Source of the DNA: Catenovulum sp052056295
GTDB taxonomy: Bacteria > Pseudomonadota > Gammaproteobacteria > Enterobacterales > Alteromonadaceae
Length of the DNA stretch: 64,000 nucleotides
NCBI RefSeq assembly: GCF_052056295.1
Contig: NZ_CP182493.1
Coordinates: 2,542,001-2,606,000 of the forward strand
Direction: 5' to 3'
The notes beneath the pieces were generated by a model. That model worked only from the letters and a program-made list of their open reading frames with translations. It was not told the origin of the DNA and ran no database searches. The translations under genes were made by a program, and so were the position numbers. This document shows, in pieces, positions 8,009 through 16,987 of this stretch (the first letter of the stretch is position 1; every line of letters begins with the position of its first letter).

Positions 8009-9931
8009 TTACTCTGCGTCAAATTGCGCCTGTAACTCAGCCAATTCCTCTTCCAATTCAAGCCAAGTTTCTTCGGCTTGTTGTAATTTAGGTTTGATAT
8101 CAGCCTGTTCGGCCAACAATTTAGTTAATTTGTCTTTATTTTCAGCCAAATATAAATCATTGTCAGCAAGTTGCGTTTCTATATCAGATAACGTGTTTTG
8201 TAGCTTATCGACTTGTTGTTCGACCTGCTCAAGCTTTTTACGCAGTGGACGCGTTTGTTGTCTAAATTCAGCTTCGCGGCGTTTTTTGTCTTGGCGATTT
8301 TGTGCAGAGTTAGTTTTGTTTTCTACTTTATCAACGGACTTTTCGGCTGATTTCGCTTGGCGACTTTGTTCAACTAACCAAGTTTCGTAATCATCTAAGT
8401 CACCATCAAACTGACTAACTTGCCCGTCTGCTACTAGATAAAAGTCATCACAGGTACTGCGTAAAATATGTCTATCATGCGACACAATAACCATAGCGCC
8501 TTCGTAGCCTTGCAAAGCTACAGTTAATGCATGACGCATATCTAAATCTAAATGGTTGGTTGGTTCATCGAGTAATAACAAGTTGGGTTTTTGCCACACC
8601 AATAAAGCGAGCACCAAACGGGCTTTTTCACCACCAGAAAATGGTGCGACAGCGCTAGTCGCTTGATCGCCATTAAAACCAAACCCACCCAAATAATCCC
8701 GTAATTGTTGGTCTGTGTGTTTAGGCGCTAAACGCTGTAAATGCAATAAAGGGGATGCTTCGTCATCCAACTGTTCTAGCTGATGCTGGGCAAAATAACC
8801 AATATTTAAACCAGCACTGCGGCGTACATCACCCGCTAGTGGGGTTAAATCATTTGCTAATAATTTGATTAAGGTCGATTTACCTGCACCGTTACGACCT
8901 AATAAACCAATGCGACTACCCGGAACTAAGTTAAGCGCTATTTTATTGAGGATTATGTTGTCGCTATATCCAGCAACTACTTTATCGAGATTAATCAGCG
9001 GGTTTGGATTTTTCTCGGGCAAATAAAACTCAAAATGGAATTGGCTATCAGCATGCGCTGGGGCGATTTCTTCCATTTTTGCTAGAGCTTTCATACGCGA
9101 TTGTGCTTGTTTCGCTTTACTCGCTTTGGCTTTAAAGCGGTCGATAAAAGACTGCATATGCGCGCGTTCACGTTGTTGGCGCTCGAACATAGCTTGTTGT
9201 TGCTCTAGCTGAGCAGCGCGTTGGCGCTCAAACGCGCTGTAGTTACCTGTGTAACTATTGGTTTTTTTGTTCTCAATATGAATGATATGGCTACAAACTT
9301 GGTCTAAAAAGTCGCGATCGTGCGAGATAACAATTAAAGTGCCTGGGTATAGAGTCAAAAATTTCGCAAGCCAAATAACCGCGTCTAAATCTAAGTGGTT
9401 GGTTGGTTCATCGAGTAATAATAGGTTGGAACGACATATCAAAGCTTGCGCCAAGTTTAAGCGCATACGCCAACCACCGGAGAAATCACTGACGGGTAAG
9501 TCGTGCTGTTTGTCGTTAAACCCTAAACCATTGAGCAATTGGCCTGCGCGTGAATGAACGGTGTAGCCATCTATATGCTCCATTTCTGTATAGAGTTGCG
9601 CAACTTTTTCGCCTTGTTGGGCGTTTTGAGCTTTTTCAATTTGTGCGCATAAATTGCGATATTCACTATCACCATCAATGACATAATCAATTGCACTTTT
9701 GCTCAGTGCAGGGGTTTCTTGTTTAACATGGGCTATTTGCCAGTTAGTTGGTAGCGAAAAATCACCTTGATCAATTTGCAGATCTTGATTAAACAAAGCA
9801 AACAAGCTGGATTTTCCGCAACCGTTTTTGCCAACTAAACCGACTTTTTGGCCGGCGTGAATGGTTGCACTAGCTTGTTCTAATAAAAATGCTTGGCCGC
9901 GCTGCAATGAAATTTGATTAAGGGTGATCAT
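8009..9931 (-). CDS. yheS: ABC-F family ATPase YheS
   Basis: A 640-aa duplicated ABC ATPase without transmembrane segments, of the ABC-F group that acts on ribosomes rather than in transport. It matches E. coli YheS closely along its length (VGLVGKNGCGKSS, SDFSGGWRMRLNLAQALICRS, VPGSRIGLLGRNGAGKST, LGGFGFNGDQ). Both domains have complete Walker A, the SGG signature and Walker B LLLLDEPTNHLDLD. The inter-domain linker (about 240-300) is Gln/Lys-rich, and a C-terminal coiled coil (about 535-640) follows. It is divergent from yheV with a 40-bp gap. In E. coli yheS also lies in the yheV/slyX/fkpA neighbourhood, but the kef and slyD genes of that cluster are absent here. Confidence 0.96.
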   Translation of the reverse strand: MITLNQISLQRGQAFLLEQASATIHAGQKVGLVGKNGCGKSSLFALFNQDLQIDQGDFSLPTNWQIAHVKQETPALSKSAIDYVIDGDSEYRNLCAQIEKAQNAQQGEKVAQLYTEMEHIDGYTVHSRAGQLLNGLGFNDKQHDLPVSDFSGGWRMRLNLAQALICRSNLLLLDEPTNHLDLDAVIWLAKFLTLYPGTLIVISHDRDFLDQVCSHIIHIENKKTNSYTGNYSAFERQRAAQLEQQQAMFERQQRERAHMQSFIDRFKAKASKAKQAQSRMKALAKMEEIAPAHADSQFHFEFYLPEKNPNPLINLDKVVAGYSDNIILNKIALNLVPGSRIGLLGRNGAGKSTLIKLLANDLTPLAGDVRRSAGLNIGYFAQHQLEQLDDEASPLLHLQRLAPKHTDQQLRDYLGGFGFNGDQATSAVAPFSGGEKARLVLALLVWQKPNLLLLDEPTNHLDLDMRHALTVALQGYEGAMVIVSHDRHILRSTCDDFYLVADGQVSQFDGDLDDYETWLVEQSRQAKSAEKSVDKVENKTNSAQNRQDKKRREAEFRQQTRPLRKKLEQVEQQVDKLQNTLSDIETQLADNDLYLAENKDKLTKLLAEQADIKPKLQQAEETWLELEEELAELQAQFDAE

Positions 9932-9971
9932 ACATACAATCTACTGGTAAACTATGCGCGTATCATACTAG

Positions 9972-10196
9972 GTGAGTGAATTTTTGAAAGTGGATAAGAA
10001 ATTTAAAAAGCGTTTTATCGCAGGTGCCGTTTGTCCAAAGTGCAAAGCTCAAGACAGTTTATTATTGTTTTTTGAAAATGGTGTTGAGCGCATTGAATGT
10101 GTTGATTGTGGTCACACTCAAAGCCAAACGGAAGCACAAGTCGCAAAAGCGGGTGTTAAACAAAACGACGTGATTGGCGTATTTAAACCTGAATAA
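9972..10196 (+). CDS. yheV: YheV family putative zinc ribbon protein
   Basis: A 74-aa protein with CPKC and CVDC pairs (residues about 21-24 and 43-46) forming a four-cysteine zinc ribbon, ending in the family's DVIGVFKP motif. Matches the YheV/DUF2387 family, whose function is unknown. It starts with GTG, and GGTG lies directly at the start with no strong upstream Shine-Dalgarno, so initiation is probably weak. It lies divergent to yheS and convergent to slyX, as in the E. coli neighbourhood. Confidence 0.9.
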   Translation: MSEFLKVDKKFKKRFIAGAVCPKCKAQDSLLLFFENGVERIECVDCGHTQSQTEAQVAKAGVKQNDVIGVFKPE

Positions 10197-10270
10197 CCCA
10201 AGCTCACTTGTTATCCTACGTTCAGGCTAGTTAATACCAAGACGTAGGTTTGAATGCTGATTTGGCAGCA

Positions 10271-10486
10271 CTAATAATGCGGTGGTGGTGTTTCTTCTGA
10301 CATAGACGCGACAGCATCCGGCTGCATGCCTTTTAGTTTTTTCGCCAACAAACGCAAGGTATGTTCAAGCTCACTAATCTGGGTTTGTTGGCTGACTAAA
10401 GCTTGGTTAAGTGCTTGAATAGTATCTTCCTGAAAAGCTAACTGGGTTTCTAAATCATCAATGCGGTTTTCTAATTGGTCGGTCAT
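10271..10486 (-). CDS. slyX: SlyX family protein
   Basis: A 71-aa, almost wholly coiled-coil protein (heptads from LENRIDDLETQLAFQ to about residue 50) ending in the typical PPPHY of SlyX. The role of SlyX is unknown. Its ATG overlaps the stop of the upstream WD40-like gene by 4 bp, which suggests translational coupling. In E. coli slyX is next to fkpA; here the WD40-like gene separates them. Confidence 0.93.
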   Translation of the reverse strand: MTDQLENRIDDLETQLAFQEDTIQALNQALVSQQTQISELEHTLRLLAKKLKGMQPDAVASMSEETPPPHY

Positions 10487-11460
10487 GGTATTTTCCAGTA
10501 TTCAGTAAGGCCTATCGAACTTTGGCTGACTATATACGGATATTCAGCATCAATTGCAATGCTTTGTATCATACCACCATCCACTGCACGTGACGATTTT
10601 GCTTTGACTTGCCAACTTTTTATTAACTGACCTGAGTCTAGTTTCCATAGATTAAGCTGTTGTTGTGAGTGGCCGGTGAGCAGGTAACCTTTTTCTGGAT
10701 AAAAATATGCAGCACTCGTGTAAGTTTTGTCTAATCCCGTGAGCTGTGTTTTGACTGTACCTGACGTTAAATCAACAATTTGCAGTTCAGTTGTGGTACT
10801 TATAAAAGCCAATTCATCGTTAAGTATTTTGCCAAAATGAATGCGGCTGGGCATAGTGTACCTATATCTCACTTCACCACTTTGTGCCTGCCAATACAAA
10901 GCCGAATAATCATCTGCTACTGATAACACCCAGTCACCGTTGCCATCAATATCTAAGCTATTAACGCTGTGACTGTGACCATAAAACTCAAGGCGAGATT
11001 GTTGCTGCGGATTAAACACGATTACTTTTCCATCAGATTGTGCGATGAATATCGAAGTCGCGCTGTTATTCACCTTGATATCGCGGATTTTTGCATCTTT
11101 TACTTGCCAGTAGCCTAAATTTTTGCCACTGTGAGCATCCCAAAGTGCAAACGCACTAGATGCGGCGGTGACTACGTAGTGGTTGTTGCTCGCGATATGG
11201 GCCAAATAAATTGGATCGTTTAGCTGTGAACTTTGTTGCCATACATAGGTCAAAGTCTGTTTTTTCAGGTTCCAAAAATACACAGTATTGTCGTGGTTGA
11301 TGCTGACACTATATTGTCCATCTTCGGATAAATATGAGTTCACGCTACCATGTGGAGCATGATTGAAGCTTATTTCAGCTGTGGCATGTGGCTTAGAACA
11401 AGCCAGCAATAGCTGAACTAAACACAAAAGCATGAAATGATAAATTATTGTTAATTTCAT
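10483..11460 (-). CDS. WD40-repeat-like lipoprotein
   Basis: A 325-aa protein with a lipoprotein signal peptide (hydrophobic run, then LLLAC with the cysteine near residue 21), so it should be exported and lipid-anchored. The rest is a series of WD40-like blades: GSVNSYLSEDGQYSVSIN, DNTVYFWNL, AFALWDAHSG, KVIVFNP, HSHSVNSLDIDGNGDWVLSV, SALYWQAQSG, LLTGHSQQQLNLWKLDSG. They suggest a single seven-bladed propeller and a protein-protein interaction role. It is upstream of and overlaps slyX by 4 bp, so the two are an operon. The partner is not evident. Confidence 0.8.
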   Translation of the reverse strand: MKLTIIYHFMLLCLVQLLLACSKPHATAEISFNHAPHGSVNSYLSEDGQYSVSINHDNTVYFWNLKKQTLTYVWQQSSQLNDPIYLAHIASNNHYVVTAASSAFALWDAHSGKNLGYWQVKDAKIRDIKVNNSATSIFIAQSDGKVIVFNPQQQSRLEFYGHSHSVNSLDIDGNGDWVLSVADDYSALYWQAQSGEVRYRYTMPSRIHFGKILNDELAFISTTTELQIVDLTSGTVKTQLTGLDKTYTSAAYFYPEKGYLLTGHSQQQLNLWKLDSGQLIKSWQVKAKSSRAVDGGMIQSIAIDAEYPYIVSQSSIGLTEYWKIP

Positions 11461-11585
11461 GGATTATTTATTGTTAATCGCGCAGATATCATTAGTATAA
11501 GTGGTTTTCTCGCTGAAATCTTAATGCAATTTTATTAGCTAAAGTGAAATTGGATTAAGGCTATAGTCAATTTGGAGTGTTATAT

Positions 11586-12356
11586 ATGCAAAAATTGGGA
11601 GTTGTGAGCGCATTGGCAGCGGCTTTGGTTTTGGCTGGTTGTGGTAAAGACGCAGAAGCAGATAAGGCAGCAAATACGCAAGCTAAAACTACTGAACAAA
11701 CTCAAACAAAAGAGGCAGTAACTTTGCAAACTTTAAAAGAAAAACAAGCTTATGGCTTGGGTGTAAACTTTGGTACTCAATTAAAATCAACTGTTGAGCA
11801 AATCAATGGTGTTGGTTTAACTCTAGATATCGAAATGGTTAAAAAAGGTGTTGCTGACGCTTTAGCGGGTAACCCTGAATTAGATCAAGCGGCTATCCAA
11901 GCTGCATTACAAGAATTACAAAAAGAACACCAAGAATTAGACGCTGCTAAGCGTGCTGATGAAGGTAAAGAGTTCTTAGAGCAAGGCGAAGCTTTCTTAG
12001 CTGAAAACGCTAAAAAAGACGGCATTCAAACTACTGAGTCTGGTTTACAGTACGAAGTATTAACTGAAGGTGAAGGTGAAAAACCAGCTGCAACTGATAC
12101 TGTAACTGTTCACTACACTGGTACTTTAATCGACGGTACTAAGTTTGATAGCTCTGTTGACCGTGGTCAACCAGCTTCATTCCCACTTAACCGTGTTATC
12201 CCAGGTTGGACTGAAGGTGTTCAGTTGATGAATGTTGGTTCTAAATACCGTTTCTACATTCCTTACAACCTAGCTTACGGTGAAAATGGTACGGGTAGCA
12301 TTCCTCCATTCTCAACTTTAATCTTTGATGTTGAGTTAATCTCAATCGAAGGCTAA
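11586..12356 (+). CDS. fkpA: FKBP-type peptidyl-prolyl isomerase FkpA
   Basis: Periplasmic peptidyl-prolyl cis-trans isomerase and chaperone for envelope proteins. The protein is 256 aa. The ATG at 11586 is preceded by GGAG at 11574-11577, a better start than the in-frame GTG at 11577. The N-terminus has LVLAGC, so this homologue may be a lipoprotein, unlike E. coli FkpA. A helical dimerisation domain (about 45-150) is followed by the FKBP domain (about 155-255) with VHYTGTLIDGTKFDSS, VIPGWTEGVQLM, IPYNLAYGE and IPPFSTLIFDVELI. Codon use looks highly expressed (uniform GGT, GAA, GTT). A palindromic element and then a strong terminator follow. Confidence 0.95.
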   Translation: MQKLGVVSALAAALVLAGCGKDAEADKAANTQAKTTEQTQTKEAVTLQTLKEKQAYGLGVNFGTQLKSTVEQINGVGLTLDIEMVKKGVADALAGNPELDQAAIQAALQELQKEHQELDAAKRADEGKEFLEQGEAFLAENAKKDGIQTTESGLQYEVLTEGEGEKPAATDTVTVHYTGTLIDGTKFDSSVDRGQPASFPLNRVIPGWTEGVQLMNVGSKYRFYIPYNLAYGENGTGSIPPFSTLIFDVELISIEG

Positions 12357-12367
12357 AAGAGGACATG

Positions 12368-12487
12368 GCACCACAGCACTTGAGCATAATTATCGCAAAA
12401 ACGCTTAAATACATCCTTGTATCGCTCCCAAACGTCATCCATGACGATTGAAGTTTTGCTCTAAATTATCGCTCAATTGCTGTTATG
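12368..12487 (-). repeat. Palindromic element E4
   Basis: A 120-bp hairpin-forming element between fkpA and its terminator. The arms extend about 33 bp: GCACCACAGCACTTGAGC at the left pairs with the right end, whose reverse complement is GCATAACAGCAATTGAGC, and the pairing continues to GCAAAA/TTTTGC. Two interior hairpins on the minus strand show GGA loops: CGTCATGGATGACG (12433-12446) and ATACAAGGATGTAT (12409-12422). The latter contains ATACAAGGATGT, a full match to the CsrA consensus RUACARGGAUGU. Confidence 0.8.
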
Positions 12488-12505
12488 CAGCTTTAATAAG
12501 CAAAT

Positions 12506-12539
12506 AAAAAAGCGGACTAGTTAACTAGTCCGCTTTTTT
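12506..12539. terminator. Bidirectional terminator between fkpA and rsd
   Basis: A near-perfect palindrome centred on GCGGACTAGTTAACTAGTCCGC with six A on the left and six T on the right. It should terminate fkpA rightward and rsd leftward. Confidence 0.92.
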
Positions 12540-12599
12540 AAAATCCCTGTGTGCTTGCTGTGTGTTTTGAGCTTTATTTTTACTTGATTAATTTAGCCT

Positions 12600-13076
12600 T
12601 TAAGCAACTTCTGAGTGCTTAGTAAACAAGTTATTGATTAGCTGATCTTCAAAATCAAATCTGTCTTCTAATGCTTGGCCTAAATCAGACAAGTCTGTAT
12701 CAAAACTACCCCAGTCTGCGTTTTCATCTAGTTCTGCATAAGTTGCATCGAACTTAAGTGCGATATCTGTCGTCGTATTTATCTTAGGCCATAAGGTTTT
12801 GGCTAATTCTAAACTTTCACCACCATTGACTTTACACTGTGAAACAATATTATCGAATACTTCAAAGTGGCCTGCTGATAAGTAGTCTACAAGAACTTGG
12901 CAGAATTGAATAACTTCTTCATGACTAGGTAATTGACCTTTTTCCGCTTCAAATGGCGGCAACCCAGCAAGTTTACAGTAACGTACTAATAAATCTCTGC
13001 GTTCCTCTAACCAGCTGTCAATTATTTTATTAGCGCCACCGTATTTTTGTTGTGCTTTTTGCAATTCTGTCAACAT
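12600..13076 (-). CDS. rsd: Anti-sigma-70 factor Rsd (AlgQ family)
   Basis: A 158-aa all-helical regulator that binds RpoD in stationary phase and favours alternative sigma factors. The family start is visible: KYGGANKIIDSWLEERRDLLVRYCKLAGLPPF, with the conserved WLxERxxLLVxYCxLAG pattern. Length is that of E. coli Rsd. It is divergent from nudC and followed by hemE beyond, preserving the rsd-nudC-hemE order of E. coli, although here rsd is inverted. Confidence 0.94.
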   Translation of the reverse strand: MLTELQKAQQKYGGANKIIDSWLEERRDLLVRYCKLAGLPPFEAEKGQLPSHEEVIQFCQVLVDYLSAGHFEVFDNIVSQCKVNGGESLELAKTLWPKINTTTDIALKFDATYAELDENADWGSFDTDLSDLGQALEDRFDFEDQLINNLFTKHSEVA

Positions 13077-13240
13077 AAATGATAATCACCTTTTGGCTTA
13101 CTTCCTGAGTTGATATCTAACGACATCAGAGAAAAAAATGCAATACAGCAAAGGCAAATTAGTTAAAAAAGTGCTAAAAATTTAACAAAATATAAAGAAA
13201 TGAAATATCAAAAAACAACAATGATAGATGAGTTGCGAAT

Positions 13241-14068
13241 ATGCTGATAAATACCCCAAATAAAAATGACTTTTCATCAGCTGCATATTGGGTTGTTGTT
13301 CAACAAGATGAACTCTGGTTGCAAGCATCAACACCTTGGTTGCCTTACGGCAGCGCAGACGAGTTGTTTGTTGACTTCAAAGCAAATTCGGCAATACAAG
13401 TGGGTGAACATGTAGGGCATCCAGTTTATATGGTTAATGCAGGCTCGGTGGTACTGGCTGCTGAATACCCTGCTGAGTTTATTGAATTTCGTGAGTTGAT
13501 CACCCAAACTCAGTTGGAAGAACACTTGTTCTCAATCGCTGCTAAAGCGATTCAATTTCAACATTTTTTGTCTACGCATAAATTTTGTGGTCGCTGTGGC
13601 AAGCGCATGTATGCAGTTTCGTGGGAACTGGCGATGCATTGTAAACATTGCCGGCATAGATGTTATCCGCGTTTATCACCATGCGTGATAATGGCCGTGT
13701 TAGATGGTGACAAGCTATTGTTAGCTCGCGGCAAAAAAAGTCGTTCAGGGCGGTTTTCAATCTTAGCCGGATTTGTTGAACCAGGTGAAACTTTAGAGCA
13801 AGCTGTCGCTCGTGAAGTTGAAGAAGAAGTGGGCGTTAAGGTTAACAATATTCGCTATGTAGGTAGTCAACCTTGGCCATTCCCACATCAAATTATGGTT
13901 GGTTTTGTGGCAGATCATCAATCTGGCGAAATTAGTATAGATGAGCAGGAAATTGCTGAAGCAGCTTGGTATACTCTGGATGCTTTACCAGAAACGCCCG
14001 GTGAATATTCAATTGCAGGTAAGATGATTGGTCAGTTAGTCGAAAATTATTTGTCTGGTGGTCAATAA
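13241..14068 (+). CDS. nudC: NAD(+) diphosphatase / NAD-capped RNA hydrolase NudC
   Basis: A 275-aa Nudix hydrolase that cleaves NADH to NMNH and AMP and, in E. coli, removes NAD caps from RNA. A four-cysteine zinc ribbon (CGRCGK, then CKHC, about residues 113-136) precedes the Nudix domain with box GFVEPGETLEQAVAREVEEEVG at about 178-200. The SQPWPFPHQIMVGF run that follows is the NudC-specific SQPWPFPxS-type motif, with H in place of S. The 164-bp AT-rich gap to rsd should hold the divergent promoters. Confidence 0.96.
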   Translation: MLINTPNKNDFSSAAYWVVVQQDELWLQASTPWLPYGSADELFVDFKANSAIQVGEHVGHPVYMVNAGSVVLAAEYPAEFIEFRELITQTQLEEHLFSIAAKAIQFQHFLSTHKFCGRCGKRMYAVSWELAMHCKHCRHRCYPRLSPCVIMAVLDGDKLLLARGKKSRSGRFSILAGFVEPGETLEQAVAREVEEEVGVKVNNIRYVGSQPWPFPHQIMVGFVADHQSGEISIDEQEIAEAAWYTLDALPETPGEYSIAGKMIGQLVENYLSGGQ

Positions 14069-14088
14069 TTGTTTGGTAAAAACAAAAA

Positions 14089-14108
14089 AGCCTTACAAAT
14101 GTAAGGCT
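14089..14108. terminator. Hairpin after nudC
   Basis: AGCCTTACAAATGTAAGGCT, a 9-bp stem with a 2-nt loop. The A-rich side is upstream and no T run follows on the plus strand, so it is a better terminator for leftward transcription; it may also protect the nudC 3' end. Confidence 0.5.
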
Positions 14109-14281
14109 GAATGTTAGTGCTTGAGGTCCCGATTATTCGAGCTTCTGCTTGTTATCTTCACTAGCGCGACATATTTATAACAAATGTATAATTTTGATGC
14201 AACAAAATTATCTAAAAGAAACTTTTTATTTAAAATATTGCGCCACGGCGTGTGTTAACTGAACGTGAGTTGGGAAAAACA

Positions 14282-15349
14282 ATGGCTGAACTTAAAAACA
14301 GAAGATACTTAGATGCTTTATTAAAACGCAAGGTAGACCGCACGCCAATTTGGATGATGCGCCAAGCAGGCCGTTATTTACCAGAATATCGTGCGACCAG
14401 AGCACAAGCGGGTGATTTTATGTCGCTGTGTAAAAATCCAGAGTTGGCTTGTGAAGTTACTTTGCAGCCATTGCGCCGTTATCCGCTCGATGCTGCCATT
14501 CTGTTTTCTGATATTTTAACTATTCCTGATGCTATGGGCATGGGCTTATATTTTGAAACAGGTGAAGGTCCACGTTTTACCAAACAGCTAAATGACTTAA
14601 CAGATATCGCGGCATTGCCTGTGCCAGATCCAAATAAATCATTAAAATACGTGATGGATGCTGTTTCAACCATTCGTACCGCATTAAATGGTGATGTACC
14701 GTTAATTGGTTTTTCTGGTAGTCCATGGACGCTTGCGACTTATATGGTTGAAGGTGGTAGCAGCAAAACTTTCTCAAAAGTTAAACGCATGGGTTACGAA
14801 GCGCCAGAAGCGTTACACTTGTTATTAACTAAATTGGCTGAATCTGTTACTGAATACCTGAATGCGCAAATTGACGCTGGTGCACAATCATTAATGATTT
14901 TTGATACTTGGGGTGGGGTATTGTCTCCGCGTAACTACCGAGAATTTTCACTTGATTACATGGCAAAAATTGTTGATGGCTTAAATTTAGGCTCAGGTGA
15001 TAATCGTATTCCGGTAACCTTGTTTACTAAAGGTGGCGGTCAATGGTTGGAATGGATCGCCGATACTGGTTGCGATGGTATTGGTTTAGACTGGACAACC
15101 GATATTGGTGAAGCGCGTCGTCGTGTTGGTGATAAAGTTGCGTTGCAAGGTAATATGGATCCATCTGTGTTATATGCATCTCCACAAACTATTCGTCAAG
15201 AAGTACAAATGATTTTAGATAGTTATGGTCAGGGTACTGGACACGTATTTAATTTGGGTCACGGCATTACCCCTGAAGTAAAACCAGAAAACGCTGAAGC
15301 CTTTATCAAAGCGGTTACCGAGCTAAGCCCTGTTTACCATTCAGAGTAA
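14282..15349 (+). CDS. hemE: Uroporphyrinogen decarboxylase HemE
   Basis: Decarboxylates the four acetate side chains of uroporphyrinogen III to coproporphyrinogen III in haem synthesis. The protein is 355 aa from the ATG at 14282 (MAELKNRRYLDALLKR); the frame is open further upstream from a GTG, but GGGAAAA just before this ATG and the family alignment favour it. Diagnostic motifs are PIWMMRQAGRYLPEYR near residue 20, ILFSDILTIPDAMG near 80, GFSGSPWTLATYMVEGG near 145, and the C-terminal FNLGHGITPEV. It lies downstream of nudC as in E. coli, but is separated by more than 200 bp, so it probably has its own promoter. Confidence 0.97.
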   Translation: MAELKNRRYLDALLKRKVDRTPIWMMRQAGRYLPEYRATRAQAGDFMSLCKNPELACEVTLQPLRRYPLDAAILFSDILTIPDAMGMGLYFETGEGPRFTKQLNDLTDIAALPVPDPNKSLKYVMDAVSTIRTALNGDVPLIGFSGSPWTLATYMVEGGSSKTFSKVKRMGYEAPEALHLLLTKLAESVTEYLNAQIDAGAQSLMIFDTWGGVLSPRNYREFSLDYMAKIVDGLNLGSGDNRIPVTLFTKGGGQWLEWIADTGCDGIGLDWTTDIGEARRRVGDKVALQGNMDPSVLYASPQTIRQEVQMILDSYGQGTGHVFNLGHGITPEVKPENAEAFIKAVTELSPVYHSE

Positions 15350-15377
15350 ACTGCGCGTTCAATTCTGAAGTTTGTTT

Positions 15378-15402
15378 CGGCGTAGTCGTAAAGACTGCGC
15401 CG
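15378..15402 (+). terminator. hemE terminator
   Basis: The stem CGGCGTAGTC/GACTGCGCCG closes a 5-nt loop and is followed by the T-rich ACCTTTATTTTT. Placed 28 bp after the hemE stop. Confidence 0.75.
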
Positions 15403-15484
15403 ACCTTTATTTTTCTCCTTCCAATCATTTGTGACAACTATTAAGCTATAAACAATTCCCGATAGGAAACAGCGGCTTAGACAA

Positions 15485-16882
15485 ATGAAAACGGAATCGA
15501 CCTCAAACATCAAATTATTATTGTTAGCGCCTGCCTTGGCCGTGATTTCTGTACTCATTGCAGTTAGTTTTAATTTGAGCTTCACAATATGTGCCACTAT
15601 AGGCATAACCACATTAACAGCTGTGTGGTGGATAACCGAAGCACTGCCAATTCCGGCTACTTCGCTGATACCCATAGCTCTGTTTCCACTGTTTGGGGTG
15701 ATAGATCATAAAACCGCAGCATCGTCTTTGGGCTCTCATGTTATTTTGCTGTTGATGGGCGCCTTTATGTTGTCTGAAGGTATGGAAAAATCAGGTGTGC
15801 ATAAGCGTTTAGCGGTTAACCTTATTCAGCTTTTTGGCGCAGATAATCCTAGGAAAATCCTTTTTGGCATCATGCTGACCTCGGCAATTTTGAGTATGTG
15901 GGTAAGTAATACCGCTACCACCTTAATGTTATTGCCTTTAGTACTGGCTTTGGCCGAAGGTTGTAATTCACCGCGTTTTGGCATTGTTTTGTTGTTGGGG
16001 GTTGCTTATGCCGCCAGTGTTGGTGGTATGGGCACTTTGATCGGCACGCCGCCAAATGTCATTTTTGCTGCAGTTTATCAGCAGCAGTTTTCTACTGAAT
16101 TTAGCTTTTTGGATTGGATGAAAATAGGTGTACCCATAGTATTGATTGCCATTCCGTTAATGGCGCTGTGGTTGTCTCGTGGCTTAGACAAAAAAGTCGA
16201 GTTAACCTTACCTAAAGTTGGTGAATGGAGCCAAGCTGAAAAGCGGGTTCTGGGGATATTTTGCATTGTCGCTGCTATGTGGATCTTCCGCAGCGAACCT
16301 TTTGGAGGTTGGAGCGGTTTAATTGGTAACAATACAGTTGGTGATAGCACTATAGCATTATTGGGTGTTGCCGCGATGTTTTGCATACAAGGTACAAATC
16401 ATCAAGGCGAAAAAAGTTATTTATTAGATTGGAACACGGCTAACCAAATTCCCTGGGGCATGTTGTTGTTATTTGCCGGTGGTATTTGTATCGCCAAAGC
16501 CTTTAGCCAAAGTGGCTTAAGTGAATTGATGGGGCAAGGCCTAACAGGTCTGGCGCAATTGCCAACTTATCTAATGATATTAATGATTTGTTTAGCTGTT
16601 ACTTTTACCACTGAGGTGACAAGTAACACTGCAACAACAACTTTGTTGATGCCAGTGTTGGCTGCCGCAGGTGTTGCGGCTGGTATTGATCCTAAACTGC
16701 TGATGATCCCTGCTGCTATGAGTGCTAGTTGTGCTTTTATGTTGCCCGTAGCTACCGCGCCAAATGCGATTGTTTATGGTGCAGATAAATTCGATATAAA
16801 AACCATGATGCGTGAAGGTCTGGTCTTAAATTTAATTTTAGCCATGATTATTAGCTTGCTCTCGTTAACCTTACTCACCTAA
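15485..16882 (+). CDS. DASS (SLC13) family sodium-coupled anion symporter
   Basis: A 465-aa integral membrane transporter of the divalent anion:sodium symporter family, which moves dicarboxylates, citrate or sulfate. The two sodium/substrate-binding SNT motifs are present: MWVSNTATTLMLLP near residue 140 and EVTSNTATTTLLMP near 380. Also present are GGMGTLIGTPPNVIF near 180 and ATAPNAIVYG near 422. About eleven or twelve hydrophobic segments are visible. Substrate cannot be assigned from sequence. It stands alone between hemE and the operator-controlled TonB receptor, and no operator precedes it. Confidence 0.9.
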   Translation: MKTESTSNIKLLLLAPALAVISVLIAVSFNLSFTICATIGITTLTAVWWITEALPIPATSLIPIALFPLFGVIDHKTAASSLGSHVILLLMGAFMLSEGMEKSGVHKRLAVNLIQLFGADNPRKILFGIMLTSAILSMWVSNTATTLMLLPLVLALAEGCNSPRFGIVLLLGVAYAASVGGMGTLIGTPPNVIFAAVYQQQFSTEFSFLDWMKIGVPIVLIAIPLMALWLSRGLDKKVELTLPKVGEWSQAEKRVLGIFCIVAAMWIFRSEPFGGWSGLIGNNTVGDSTIALLGVAAMFCIQGTNHQGEKSYLLDWNTANQIPWGMLLLFAGGICIAKAFSQSGLSELMGQGLTGLAQLPTYLMILMICLAVTFTTEVTSNTATTTLLMPVLAAAGVAAGIDPKLLMIPAAMSASCAFMLPVATAPNAIVYGADKFDIKTMMREGLVLNLILAMIISLLSLTLLT

Positions 16883-16916
16883 TAAAAATAATTTGTTAAC
16901 TAGTTTAAAAAAATGT

Positions 16917-16930
16917 TGACACCGGTGGCA
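16917..16930. promoter_or_regulatory. LacI-type operator 1 upstream of the TonB receptor
   Basis: TGACACCGGTGGCA, an imperfect 14-bp palindrome with the central CG typical of LacI-family operators. It overlaps a possible -35 box TTGACA (16916-16921), so binding could block the promoter. Three close relatives occur in the window. Confidence 0.7.
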
Positions 16931-16987
16931 CACTTGCTATCTAATCGCCTCGCCAAACCGAAATTTTTGTATTTCACTTTGTAGAAA

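Noticed and set aside
7920..8390. 156-aa Ser/Cys-rich plus-strand open frame
   Set aside because: Antisense to the yheS 3' end; composition is the mirror of the Glu/Gln coiled-coil codons.
14252..14281. Longer N-terminus for HemE from the upstream GTG
   Set aside because: HemE family alignment starts at MAELKN, and the ATG at 14282 has a better ribosome-binding site.
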